Below are positions 50,395-62,104 of a stretch of DNA of 64,000 nt, one piece after another. The translations under genes and the position numbers were made by a program. Every line of letters begins with the position of its first letter. Within the stretch, counting starts at the first letter, position 1. Where the stretch lies: assembly GCA_020698575.1 (NCBI GenBank), contig CM036248.1, positions 18,857,729 to 18,921,728 of the forward strand, in the 5' to 3' direction. The DNA is from Bostrychus sinensis. Its lineage: Eukaryota; Chordata; Actinopteri; Gobiiformes; Eleotridae. A model generated the notes under the pieces. That model saw nothing but the letters and a program-made list of their open reading frames with translations, did no database searches and was not told where the DNA came from.

Positions 50395-53300
50395 ATGGAC
50401 CAAGGAGGAGGAGTGTTGGAGCTACACACACAGGAATTGAAGATGCCCCATACTATGATCATGCAAGACTTTGGTTGGTTACTAAAATTAAAAACTTTCT
50501 TAAAACTCTTTTTTTTAATTTCTGGTTTATATTTATTACTTTTAGTATTAAAAAAATAAACACAACATAACACTTTTTAAATTTTCAATTGGTTCTTGTT
50601 TTTATTTTATTTTTTTTTAGTTGCAGGAATGGGGGGTCTGGCCCACATTGACGGTGAGCACATTGTGGTGTCTGTGCCCGAGGGTATGCTTCTCTCTGAC
50701 GTCATGACCGACGAGGGGATTCTCCTGGAGCATGGTCTTGAAGTAGAAGGCCTGGAGACACAAGTGGTTGAAGGACTGGAAACCGAAGTAGTGGAGAGCT
50801 TACACTCAGATGTAGAGGGTCTAGAGGCTGGAGTGGTGGAAGGGTTACAGACCCAGGTAGTGGAGCTAGAGGCTCAGGTAGTTGAAGGCCTGGAAGGAGA
50901 GGTGGAGGTGGAAGGCCTTGAAGCTCAAGTTGTAGAAGGCCTGGAAACTGAAGTGGATGTTGAAGGCTTGGAGGCTCATGTTGTAGAGGGCCTGGAGGAA
51001 GAAGTGGAGGTAGAGGGTTTGGAGGCAGAGGTGGTGGAGAGTCTAGAGGTGGACGTGGAAGCCCTACAGTCACAAGGAGTGGAAAGCCATGAAATGAGCA
51101 GTGAGGACATGGTGCCGTCAGAACACAGTGTAATAATGCCTGACAATATCCTCGGGACGGAAGTGGCAATAGAGGAGGCTTTGGACCCACATCACCACCA
51201 CGTCTTAACTGCAGACCTTATCCAGGATTCAAACCACCATGATGACATGCCAGATCAAGTTTTTGTGGCAGAGCTCCTTTCAGAGCACCAGGACAACACT
51301 TTAGACCACCAGCTAGTTTCAGAGGGTTTGATGGTAACTGAGGCCAATGCTGAAACCATTATCCATGAACAGCTACAAACCACAACTGTTCCACTGCAAA
51401 CAGACGAAGACGATGACGCACAAAGCAGCTCTGAGGATTACCTCATGATTTCCTGTATGTTGAATTATAACTTTTTAATGTTTTAAAGTATTTAGTTAAA
51501 TTTAATATTTATTAAACATTTCTTTTAGTGGATGAGGTGGGAGAAAAGTTAGACATTGGCGACACTCCTCTTGAAATAAGCACTGAAGTCATGGAGGACA
51601 AGGAATCAAAAGAGGAGGATGGCTCAGAGGTCATCAAAGTCTATATTTTTAAAGCTGAAGCCGATGATGATTTAGGTGAGTAATGTTGAGGTAATTATGG
51701 CACTAGTAATAAGATGTTAAATGTATACTTTGCATTTGTAAATATTAACATTTATTTTTAAGGTGGAACAGAGGTAATAACGGAGGATGATTATCACAAT
51801 GGCCATCCTGACCTGGAGGCCGCATCATCGGGTCGATTAGGAGTTGGCCGGGACAAGATGGTCTATATGGCAGTAAAGAACCAGCCAAAAGAAGAGGAGG
51901 AAGATGATGATGACAGCGATGATGATGAAGATGATGAGATTAGTATGTTTTTAAAAAATATATATATATTTAGTTAAAAATTATAATAATTACTTTCTGG
52001 TATTTGATTGCTGCTGTTGTGCACATATTTTTGCATATACTGTACTGTCTATTTAAAAAATGGCTTGGACAATAATATAATGTTATTTCTGCAGGTAATA
52101 CCATTGATCAGGTTAAAAATGGCACGACAACGCCTTTTCTACAAATCCGAGAAGGACTTGGTGCTAATCGCACCCTTAAACCCAAACCTAAGAAAAAGAA
52201 GAAAGGGGACACCCGTCAGTGTCAGACAGGTATGAACCATTTATTAACATGTTTCTGCTGGATGAATACATACTGACTGCATACATACTAACTGAATTCC
52301 AGTTATGAACACCACTGGTGGAGCCCTGATGATGTGTCATTGTGGATGATGGTTGCTACATACTGCATAATCTTTCTAGTGCAATCTTTTTTTAACATTT
52401 TTATTTCTTGTTTGTATTTTTCTAGCTGTTATCATTGGACCCGATGGGATGCCTTTGACTGTCTACCCTTGTTACATTTGTGGAAAGAAGTTCCGCTCTC
52501 GAGGTTTCCTTAAATGTCACATGAAAAACCACCCTGACCATTTATTGAAAAAGAAGTATCAGTGTACAGACTGTGACTTCACTACCAACAAGAAAATCAG
52601 TTTCCACAATCACCTGGAGAGCCACAAGCTGCTGAGCCACAACAGTGAGCGCTCTCCTGAATACACAGAGTACACTCGGCGCTTCCATGAATCCAGTCCG
52701 CTGGGATCAGACAAACTTATTGTTAAGGATAGAGAGCCCAAACTGCATCACTGCAAATACTGCGAGTATGAAACTGCTGAACAGGGCCTGCTCAACCGCC
52801 ACCTGCTCGCAGTGCACAGTAAAAACTTTGCACACGTTTGTGTCGAGTGTGCCAAAGGCTTTCGCCACCCTTCAGAGCTGAAGAAACACATGCGGACCCA
52901 CACTGGCGAAAAGCCATACCAGTGCCCGCACTGTGATTTCCGCTGTGCAGATCAGTCCAATCTAAAGACTCACATCAAGAGCAAGCATGGGGCAGACCTG
53001 CCTTTTAAGTGCAGCCACTGTCCACAGGCCTACGCCGACGCCCGGGAACTCCAGCGTCACATAGAGATGGTGCAAGGCCACAAAACCCACCAGTGCCCAC
53101 ACTGTGAGCACAAAAGCACCAACTCTAGTGACCTGAAACGGCACATAATCTCTGTTCACACCAAGGACTTTCCCCATCAGTGTGATGTCTGTGAGAAAGG
53201 CTTTCATAGGCCCTCAGAGTTAAAGAAACACGCAGAGACACACAAAGGCAACAAGCTGCATCAGTGCCGTCATTGTAATTTTAATGCCCCCGACACCTTC

Positions 53301-53606
53301 ACCCTTAGTCGCCATATTTTGTCCTTGCATACAAAGGACCTCCCCTTTAAATGCAAGCGCTGCCGGCGAGGTTTCCGCCAGCCGGCCGAGCTGAAGAAGC
53401 ACATGAAGACACACAGTGGTAGAAAGGTTTATCAGTGCCAGTATTGTGAGTATAACAGTACGGACGCTTCTGGCTTCAAACGCCATGTCATCTCTATTCA
53501 CACCAAGGACTACCCTCACCGCTGCGACTACTGCACCAAGGGCTTTCGAAGGCCTTCAGAGAAGAGCCAACACATAGCCAGGCATCACAAAGAGATGTTG
53601 ATGTAA
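50395..53606 (+). CDS. znf711: Zinc finger protein 711 (ZFX/ZFY family activator), complete, 6 coding exons
   Basis: Nuclear transcriptional activator; human ZNF711 binds CpG-island promoters and recruits PHF8. Exons: 50395-50473, 50621-51454, 51529-51675, 51763-51942, 52095-52229, 52426-53606. All joins are phase 1 and give 851 aa. The N-terminus has the ZNF711-specific start MDQGGG...TMIMQDF, then GLAHIDGEHIVVSVPE. The acidic activation region follows, with SSEDYLMISLDEVGEKL, SEVIKVYIFKAEADDDLGGT and KMVYMAVK. A basic stretch KPKPKKKKKGDTRQCQTA is NLS-like, then VIIGPDGMPLTVYPCYICGKK. Twelve C2H2 fingers are visible. Between fingers 2 and 3 the sequence EYTRRFHESSPLGSDKL replaces a ZFX finger, as in ZNF711. 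It ends HHKEMLM. Residues 67-182 form an unusual VEGLE-type repeat (listed separately). Poly(A) signal at 55111-55116. Confidence 0.95.
50740..51087 (+). repeat. In-frame degenerate repeat encoding (VEGLExxVVEGLE)n in znf711
   Basis: About 116 codons (residues 67-182) made of roughly 10-14-residue units related to VEGLEAQVVEGLE, with variants VESL, VELE, EVEVEGLE and EVDVEGLE. It is rich in E, V, G and L. At DNA level the units read like GTNGAAGGCCTGGA, with about ten recognisable occurrences and many silent differences between copies. In human ZNF711, as I recall it, this segment is shorter and not repetitive (…AAEVVHGPDIITETDVV…). Confidence 0.85.
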
Positions 53607-55116
53607 TGTCATCATGCTTTCAAACACACACTCCTCCTAAAATCTGTGTCAGACACGCACAGGTGATTTTAGTGTATTAACAAAGAAATGGACGTATAGG
53701 TTGTTCATGAAGACGACAACTATGTAATTGCCGTTCCGTGTTGTAATGGGTGTTCACCTTGTTCCCTTTGGTAATACAAGAACACATTTTAGACTGGGAA
53801 GGTGCTGTCTAAACAGACTAAGACTGACACTGAGTGGGACAGGTGTAAATTGTGTTGTTTTGTTGCAGAAAATCACATATGAACATATATTCAGGGTTTG
53901 AAATGTCTATATTTTTATACCCACTCAGCTGAAATGCTGCAAGATGATGACTGTGTCCTATGACAGAAAGCAGTGCTTTGTAATCATCTTGCTACTTCTC
54001 CAGAAGAAGGAACAACTACAGGAAATTAACCTCAATAGTATCAATTAGTATCTCTCCACCTTATTAACCAGCGTTACCCTGACATTTTCTTTTAATGCCT
54101 TCAGAACCATGCATAACTTCATAACGGGGATTTTGGTTGATGTCGAGACATTACGCACCTTTAAGGATATGTGATTAAAACTAACTAGTCCTTAAATACC
54201 TTTGGGTTTTCCTCCCACCTCATAAAACTCACTGAAATGAATCATGTGTAATATGAAATATATTATGACTCAGAAAAATCATAATCTGATCAGCAGTGTC
54301 CAATAAGATGTCAATTTCTAAAAGGCCGCTTTTTTTCTAGACAAAAACCTGTTGTATCAAATAAGATTTTGTTCATAGTATTTATATTGGCCACAGTAAG
54401 TAATATATGAAATTGACTGATGGTTGGCTTTCTGTTTAAAACTTGCTTATGAAGTTGTTACTGACTGCCACTGTAAGTATGTTATGTTAATAACACGGGT
54501 GCTTTCAGCAAACTGTTTCATTTCAATCATGCCTTACATCTGTTTGTCTTTTTCCTTAAGCCCTCATGAACACCGGTAATCAGAAAACAATTTGATTTTA
54601 ACTCTCTAACTCTGCTGTTTCAGTACCATTCTCCTAGAGACTGTATGCCTGAATTTGTAGAAAGCACTTTAAAAACGTTTCCCTTAGATTTCATGGTTGG
54701 GTAGAGCTCAATTTGCCCTGAAAAAAAAAAAAAAATAGCTTTGTGATTGGATAAAGGTTGAGTGTTACATCTAGTGGGCACATGATCCATTCTGATCATA
54801 CTTGTTCTTAACTAAATTGTAATTGATGGTTGACAACATATATTGTTTTGTTACATGGCTAAGTGATTGAGTTTGTGTTTTGTTTGTGCTCATTAATCTG
54901 TTTTCCACACCCTAATCCAAATGAACCCAGTCCCAGACTTGAGATTATTCCCTCACGGTCGGTGGTCATCATATTGACATTGTCTTTAAAGTATGCACAT
55001 ACAGTATGCTGTCTCCATGACATCAATTGTGGTATATATTAAAAATCCCTTTCGTGTACCTTAGTCATTTTTCAGTCTGATTGTGGATAAACTACTGGTG
55101 GGGAAACCAAAATAAA
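53607..55116 (+). other. znf711: znf711 3'UTR and poly(A) signal
   Basis: AT-rich non-coding sequence with an A run at 54721-54735. It ends at AATAAA 55111-55116 in CCAAAATAAACAATTATG. Length is inferred from the hexamer only. Confidence 0.5.
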
Positions 55117-57300
55117 CAATTATGTTTTTATGATTTTGTCTTGTTGCCTTCTTAATCTAAAGGGAAGGATACATGGTAATTTCAGTAAGAGATGGACGAT
55201 CAGTTTTAGAGGAAATTGTCTGCAAACTGCCTTTTATTATTTATCCTGATTATGTCTTGGGAGATGAAAGGGTGACAATACATGATAATTTTTATCAATC
55301 TACTGTCCTTACCCACAAATGTGTATTTTCACTGTATCAAGTGGGGGTGTAATGATGTGTTTTTGCAGAGTGAGAATGATACAATTCTATACGAGTCAAC
55401 ACCATATCGATAATTGATAGCAACTTTTAGCTAAAAATCCTAAAAGTTTACTCTCAAATGTAGTACTGCGGCCAGGGTTCATTATGTCCAGTAGACAGAA
55501 AGCAAAGCAATGTTGAATATATCATTTTATTTAATTAAAAACGCCAAATTTTTATTCAAAAAGCCATATCTGGTTTTATTTTAACATACAAATTTCTAAT
55601 ATCGCTATTATCGATTTTCCCCCCTTCCCCTTCCTAGAAATGATATGATCAGATACAAGGTAATGCGTATCGATAAAGTTATCGATAAATTGTATCATAG
55701 GAAAAAAAACGATGCATTGATATAGTTACTGCATCATTATACTCCTAGCATTAAGTCAACTAACTCCTTTAGAAACAATAATTTTAATTCTGTATGTGCT
55801 GCAAAGATGAGACGCAGCTGTACCGTACAGTAATCCTGTCACATGTCCACAGATGTATGGTGTCTTAGTCAGGTGTAATGAGCCTGTGCATTTTACTTCA
55901 GGTGGGCCCAACAAAGACCTGAGGAAATAGATGCAACTGCCTGTTCATGTTTGTTGATCCCACTGAATTTCTCATAAATCACTTAGTGCTGCAGCTGTCA
56001 GTGCAAACCTGCTGAGGATGCAACAATCAATATACAAGGACACATCTATAAAGTCTTACCAAAGTATCCATCCCTCTGTATATTTGCATTATTAAAAAAA
56101 AAAAAAAACACTGATTGTTTGCAGTTTCACCTATAGCATGTGTATACCACACAAGTAAGCTATATCTTTAAGTTTTTGATTGTTTCTTGCTTATGAGATG
56201 TGCAGCAAAACAATTCATGGATCAATCAACACATACAAGCACACTTACTCTCTGAGTCCTTCACCATCCAAATAGATTTGCCTGGATATGAAGTGACAGA
56301 TACTCTGAGAAGTCTGCAGCGGTTAAAGTAGGCTATTTGTTATATAGCCTACTGTATGTGTGAAGAACAAAGGCATGCTCTGGCTGTGATCAGAATGATA
56401 CTGAAGAAAAAGCTGTAGTCATTTTTAAGATGGTATGCAGTATGTATGTTTGTATGTGAGGTGGGAATTGTGAAAAAGTCCTACATACACGACTTTTATT
56501 CCTTACTTATGGACCCATTCCTTACATATGAGCATTTATTTCTCATTAAGTGTAAAATTTTCAAATGGAGAAACAAATAAGAGAACAATCAATTAGCTGT
56601 TTAAGCGGATAAAATAGCTCCTGGACCAAGCCAAGGAATATTATCTCTTAAACTTCCAACTTTCCATTAAGCAAGACCATGTGACGGACTAACTCATGAG
56701 TTAATTTTTAAATATTCAGCAGTCAGTACAGTGGAGTATCCATACTGAACTGCTGAAAATTGCCTTGTCGATAAAAAAAGCCACTTTTTTAAGTTTATAA
56801 AACGTCCATATAGAAGTATGTAGGTGCTGTGTCTGGCCACTAGATGTCACTGTTATCCTTTTGGATGGTCATATTGCCATTGTCCTGAGTGTTCCTAAAA
56901 TAAACGCATTAACGTTACAAATATGGTGCGTTAGAATGACAAAACCACTGTATTTTACTTATTTTATCATTGGTATTTTATTATACGCTAGCTATTGTTT
57001 ATTTACTCTGTCATAACATTGCTTTGTAAAATATTTATGAAATTAGCCTACTGATAGGACTATAGTTTGTAATTAAATATCATGGTAATATCTCCGTAAA
57101 AAATACATTTCAAACATTCCCTTTTTGCTTGTTCCATATGATTCAGATTGTCATAGCCTATTACAAATAAATATTGTAAATATTTTCCCATTCATTCGGA
57201 AGTTGTTGTAAACAACCTGTCCATTTAAGCCTGTTACTTTGACGGACAGGTTATTTTAACAGGGGCTACAAGCAAGAGGCGCGTCACGGTGGTGGGCGTG
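55117..57300. other. Intergenic region, znf711 to kctd12
   Basis: No supported gene. Holds the MITE-like element at 55343-55748, an A run near 56094-56108 and otherwise AT-rich unique-looking DNA. Confidence 0.5.
55343..55748. mobile_element. MITE-like element with GTATCGATAA core and short inverted ends
   Basis: The left end GGGGGTGTAATGATG and the right end CATCATTATACTCCTA are approximate inverse copies. Paired ATCGATAA-type motifs lie inside (CATATCGATAATTGA near 55412; GCGTATCGATAAAGTTATCG near 55667). Flanking octamers TATCAAGT and CATTAAGT match 6 of 8. It resembles the fish TAGGGGTGTAACGATAC-type hAT MITEs, with moderate certainty. Confidence 0.55.
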
Positions 57301-57886
57301 GTAAGTCAGTGTGAATATCATTACTGTATCCTCCGTTACGTTGCAGCAGAGTTACAGTCTGACACGAGAGCGCAGCGCGGGGACGGAGCACCGACACCTC
57401 GAGTATAAATCTGTGAAGCGAGTGATGGAAACGCTGGAGAAACTGCTGTACACGCTGCTGATATCCCACTACATCTGGAACATCATCTTCGTCTCTTGGC
57501 TGTTCTACAGAGGGACACCTACCGAGCTTTCAAACTATGGATTGTATTATTGAAGTTGGACCACCTGATCCTGTCTGTGCCAGGACAAGCGAGCGCTTTT
57601 AGAGAGCGGTATGAACAGTTGCGCAAAACCCGCGCGTATCGCCAAGAAAACTGGTGTGGAAAGCAGAGGTTATTCAGTTAAGGACACAGACATTATGGTT
57701 TCAGTTGTCGCTGCCTGAACAATTACGCACAATGTTTTAGTAATTATGGGACAACCCTGTAGTTAGGTTAGACAGAGTGCTTGCTTGGCTGTTTCTGCCC
57801 GTTTCGATGTAAGAGTAGACACCATTTTAATGCGCGCTGAGCAATTGTGTGTCCGCTGCCACTGACCATTCAATCCTCTGCAACAG
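57280..57886 (+). promoter_or_regulatory. kctd12-like promoter and 5'UTR
   Basis: A G+C-rich block (GAGCGCAGCGCGGGGACGGA) contains a TATA box, TATAAAT at 57404-57410. The coding exon has an acceptor TCCTCTGCAACAG ending at 57886, so at least one non-coding exon lies here; its donor is not clear. The region also holds a 42-codon ORF (57425-57553), listed separately. Confidence 0.5.
57425..57553 (+). CDS. Small ORF / possible uORF upstream of kctd12 (42 aa)
   Basis: The ATG at 57425 has a good context (G at -3 and G at +4). It opens 42 codons with a probable transmembrane stretch (LYTLLISHYIWNIIFVSWLF) and ends TELSNYGLYY. I recognise no family. It lies only 15 bases after a TATA box, so whether it is inside the main transcript depends on an upstream start site. 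It could be a regulatory uORF, a microprotein or chance. Confidence 0.3.
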   Translation: METLEKLLYTLLISHYIWNIIFVSWLFYRGTPTELSNYGLYY

Positions 57887-57966
57887 GACCTGCAGCTTTT
57901 GTAAAAGCAATAGGAACTTTAAGCAAGTCGTTTCTTAAGCAGGTGCAGGCAAACTGAGTGTGAGCC

Positions 57967-58815
57967 ATGGCTTTACCAGATAGTGGCATATCTGGAGAGG
58001 AAGTGCCCTTCCCAGAGATAATAGAACTCAATGTTGGTGGCCAGGTGTACATAACCCGCTATTCTACTCTCACTAGTGTGCCGGACTCCCTGCTATGGGA
58101 GATGTTCACTCAGAAATCAGCCAAAGGACTGGCCCGGGACACCAAGGGCCGATTCTTTGTGGATCGTGATGGTTTTCTGTTTCGTTACATCCTGGACTAC
58201 ATGAGAGACCAGCAGCTGGTTCTCCCTGATCACTTCCCTGAGCGCGGACGTCTGCAAAGAGAGGCTGAATTCTTCAATCTTCCTGAGTTGGTCAAGCTCT
58301 TGGCTCCTAAAATCAGTAAGCAGAACTCGCTGGGGGACGAGGGTTGTCAAAGCGACCCAGAGGATGCATCCCCAGGCATTGACACAGCTCGTACCTTAAG
58401 TTCGCTGGGCGCTGCAGCCACCTGCTCCAGCCTAGTGCCCAGTGCTATGGATGGCAAACGCTCTGGGTTCATTACGATTGGCTACAGGGGCTCCTACACG
58501 CTGGGTCGGGACAGCCACACCGATGCCAAGTTCCGGCGAGTGGCACGCATCATGGTGTGTGGAAAGACCTCCCTGGCTAAAGAAGTATTTGGCGAGACCC
58601 TGAACGAGAGCCGGGACCCTGACCGCCCCCCAGAGCGCTACACATCCCGCTACTATCTCAAGTTCACCTTCCTGGAGCAGGCCTTTGACAAGCTGGCCGA
58701 CGCAGGCTTCCACATGGTGGCCTGTAACTCCACAGGGACCTGCGCCTTTGCCCACGAGCAGACAGATGACAAGATCTGGACCAGCTACACTGAATATGTG
58801 TTCTACCGTGAGTGA
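57967..58815 (+). CDS. kctd12b: KCTD12-like BTB/POZ protein, auxiliary GABA-B receptor subunit, intact
   Basis: A 282-aa cytosolic auxiliary subunit. KCTD8/12/16 proteins form oligomers that bind the GABA-B2 tail and G-beta-gamma and shape desensitisation of the response. The BTB/T1 domain spans about residues 17-112, with IELNVGGQVYITRYSTLTSV, SLLWEMF, DTKGRFFVDRDGFLFRYILD and LPDHFPERGRLQREAEFF. A linker follows that is shorter than in human KCTD12 (about 325 aa). The H1 domain, about residues 162-282, has SGFITIGYRGSYTLGRD, FRRVARIMVCGKTSLAKEVF, ESRDPDRPPERYTSRYYLKF, FHMVACNSTGTCAFAHEQTD and WTSYTEYVFYRE. The single coding exon is typical of this gene. It is closer to KCTD12 than to KCTD8/16, from remembered sequence. 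Its location beside SLAIN suggests an ohnolog; the '12b' suffix is provisional. Confidence 0.93.
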   Translation: MALPDSGISGEEVPFPEIIELNVGGQVYITRYSTLTSVPDSLLWEMFTQKSAKGLARDTKGRFFVDRDGFLFRYILDYMRDQQLVLPDHFPERGRLQREAEFFNLPELVKLLAPKISKQNSLGDEGCQSDPEDASPGIDTARTLSSLGAAATCSSLVPSAMDGKRSGFITIGYRGSYTLGRDSHTDAKFRRVARIMVCGKTSLAKEVFGETLNESRDPDRPPERYTSRYYLKFTFLEQAFDKLADAGFHMVACNSTGTCAFAHEQTDDKIWTSYTEYVFYRE

Positions 58816-60341
58816 GACTATTGGCTTTGTTCCCCCCGGTTTCCCAACCCTGTATATCTCCAAGTGCCCCCCCAGCCTCCAGACGTCCTGTCTCATTCAC
58901 TCTGATGGCTCTGCACCAGTAGATGTACCCTAGATGTTGTGTTGCAACTGCAGCTTTTTCCCTCTGAACAGAAACTCATCTCACCTCCTCGAAGTTCAAC
59001 ATACCACATTCTCCCCATTTCCCCAAATCCAACCCTGCATCCTCAGGTTCCAGCTTTTTGCTCCTGCTTCAGCTGCTATCTTCAGTAGATGTAGACCCCA
59101 GTCTTTGACCACAACAATCCCAAAGACTACGTACTCCTCCCTTTTGGTACTTTATAATGCATCTGCCTGAAGCACAATACAGTGTCCAAGAGCCCAGTGT
59201 GTTGCACAAGGCCATAAACGAAAGGGCTCCAGAGAGCGGCCACCACAATGCTATACTAGTGCTACACTTTGCCTGCTTTCTAGAGCAGATTGTACTTTAT
59301 CCTCCTGCTCCTCTGAACTAAATTACCAAATAATTGAACATCTTATCAGCTTTGAGGGACGTGAACAGCCCTGTGAAAGAAAAAAGTGTAATACAAAAAT
59401 CTAATTTAGCTTTTTTTATTAAATGTGTTCATGTGGGTAAGATGTGCCATAGTCTATGTGTTCAGCCAGGCTTATGAAGGGATAATGGTTTTGATAATAT
59501 GGACACAGAAAAGTGCTTTGAAGTTCGATTGGAGATGTGTGAAGATTCTAAAAAAGAGAGGCTTTGAGATATCAACTGAGTCGCATCTTGTAGACATGAA
59601 AGTAAAAGGGCTGTAAGAAATCTCAGACTGTTTATTGACTGTGTGTTTCAGTATTTTAATTACCCCAGCTAGGAGGGCAGAGCTCAAGACCCTATCGCGG
59701 AGCTTCGTTGACAAATGTTTGCTCAATCAGATTTTTTTTTTTTTTCAGTGACTATTTGTTGTCTCCAAAAGTAAATGTGGCATCTTAGCAGACCATGTTT
59801 GAGTGTTTAAACAATAATGTATCAGTTCTGTATTAGTCACATATATCAATACCCACAATACACTGTAGCCAGCCAAAACCCAGTGTTTTGTCACCACTGT
59901 AGCAAGAGAGGTGTTAGCGTTACAGTTACAGGGAAATGAGTTATGAACAAGGGTCATTTTCAAAGCCTCAGGACTGGTCTGCACACCATATACCTCAGAC
60001 TGAAGGCACTTACATTCAATAAACAATCTCATGACATAGAGATGCAAATGTAGTCAACAGTAAAGTACATCTTGTGACAGAAAAAAAAAACATGTTTCTT
60101 AAGAGGCATATTTGAGACAGACTTTCATTTTTCTACTAGTGTCAGGCTCGGCAGTCCCATCTGACAGTGACATTAAATGTATTCTGAAATGTCTAGAATC
60201 TGCTATGTTGTGTGTTAGTGTGATGAAGTGCTGTTGACATCTGACTCAATATGTTAGACCTGCCGCAGTGCCACTCTCGGCAGGCATAGATGCTAAAATT
60301 AAAAAGTGTTCAGCAAAATATTAAATGATTTGTCAAATAAA
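58816..60341 (+). other. kctd12-like 3'UTR and poly(A) signal
   Basis: Non-coding sequence after TGA with a T run at 59731-59745. It ends at AATAAA 60336-60341 in GTCAAATAAAAATGTC. Earlier weaker signals are possible. Confidence 0.45.
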
Positions 60342-60840
60342 AATGTCTTTCTATTTGTTTTGCTTCATGTACAAAGGAGCTGTCGGTACAAAACAAGCTA
60401 TGTGATATATGGTGCAGCCTAGAATAACAAAAACAACTGACAGTAATAACTTATAGTGCCTCATTTTTATTTCTCATATTTTCTTTCATCGAGTCCTTGG
60501 GCATAAACTATATCAAGCCAGATAGTCTCACCTTGAGGACATCTCCATCTGTGTTCTTAGTTATTGAACAGTTGACCAGAAAATCCTGCCAAGGCAGAAA
60601 TTAGGACATGTATTCACAATATGCTTGTTAATGAAGATTACAAAGTTTCTCTCCAATAAGTGACCTAATTACATCTCGTTGTTCAATTTTAAGGTTGATG
60701 GAGGATGGAAATGTACATCTGCATTTAAACAAATTTGAACATTGTTGAAAAGTAAAATTTTTTTAGTAGTTCAACTGAAAAGGGGCAACACAAATATAGA
60801 TTTATTACACATGTAGTGAAGTATTTGAAGCATTTCTCAG

Positions 60841-60900
60841 TCAGCCCTGCGACCTGTCCAGAATGTAACCCGCCCAAAGTTCATAGTTACTGGGATAGGT
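60841..60900 (+). mobile_element. SINE 3'-body fragment
   Basis: CAGCCCTGCGACCTGTCCAG followed by AACCCGCCC and TACTGGGATAGG is the same SINE body as at 36110, truncated into the adjacent ATT microsatellite. Confidence 0.65.
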
Positions 60901-60904
60901 ATTA

Positions 60905-60906
<2 letters not shown>

Positions 60907-60958
<52 letters not shown>
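60907..60958. repeat. (TTA)n microsatellite
   Basis: About seventeen uninterrupted ATT/TTA units, directly abutting the SINE fragment and probably seeded by its 3' end. Confidence 0.9.
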
Positions 60959-62104
60959 GCTGGGTATTATGTGATATTATGTAATATTCTAGATACAAAA
61001 TTTTGGTTTTCATTACACATAAACCACATCACAAATAAAACAAATAAATGCTTAAAATATTTCCCTTTGTGTATACTGTATATGTATATCACATTGAACT
61101 AAACTACTGTGCATTCATTCATAAATAAACAGTACACATAGTATTTTAATTCTTTTAGATGCACCTGTAAATAGTACATTTTACTATGCAAGTGACCTAT
61201 TTATAAATCTCTTTCTCATATAAGCATTTCCAGAGATGATCAGGTGTTAATGAAATTATGACAAAGCCCTCTATACCTGATCTGAGTAAAGCCTAGATAA
61301 TACCACAGCCAATAAGCTTCATAGGGGGAAAAACCCCTGTTGAAATATTGATGTGGTGGCCTTCCTGGAAAACACATGACTGGTGTTGTGGTCTGGAATG
61401 CATGACAAATCCCCACAGAGCAGCCGTATAGAGCCCGCAGTGTGTGAGTGCAGTCCAAACAAACACGGTCACAGCCAGCATTCCTCTGTCACTATCCCGG
61501 GGTGGCCACTGTTTCACGGGACGGCCAAGGTCAGTCATTAGCACAGGCATGAGAAATCTGTGGCTCTTTGTGAAATTTCAAACATCAGTGTCCCAACCGC
61601 TCCACCTTTAGACTCTGAAGAGGACATGCAGTGATGACATACTACTTTTTTTTTGCACATGTTGTGAAATTTCTGGCAGGAAAGTGTAGTATGTTCGCTA
61701 TGTGTCAAATCACAAGTGAGTTCTAGTTTTGTCACTGTAGTGGTAAGCCTGTTGCATCCAGGGTAGTACACAAAAGTTATTTTACAATGAAACTTCTATT
61801 CATTTTAACAAACTTTACAGATTTATTTAGATTAGTAGTAGTATACTCTCGTTAAACTAGGGCCACTTGGTCAATATCACACAGTGATACAGAAGTTGTA
61901 TGTTTTTAACAATGTATTCACATAGAGAGGAAATACAGCCACAGGCAGTCATGGATAAATGGAGAACGTTGTGTCAGGAAGGACATGCAGCATAAAACAC
62001 ACACTGTACAGTATGTCAAAGTATAATGCCAATACCTGCAGGCCAGGTGGCATATGATCTACTGTGGTGAAAAAGGAAAAGCCAAAAGAAAAAAAAGATA
62101 TAGT

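Noticed and set aside
50740..51087. CRISPR-like or satellite array
   Set aside because: Repeats are in frame, degenerate, without spacers and inside a coding exon of a vertebrate gene.
50702..51190. 162-codon Pro/Leu-rich ORF antisense to the znf711 repeat
   Set aside because: It is the complement of the VEGLE-encoding repeat (CTC/CCT codons opposite GAG/AGG). Its composition follows from the sense repeat, and no promoter or family support exists.
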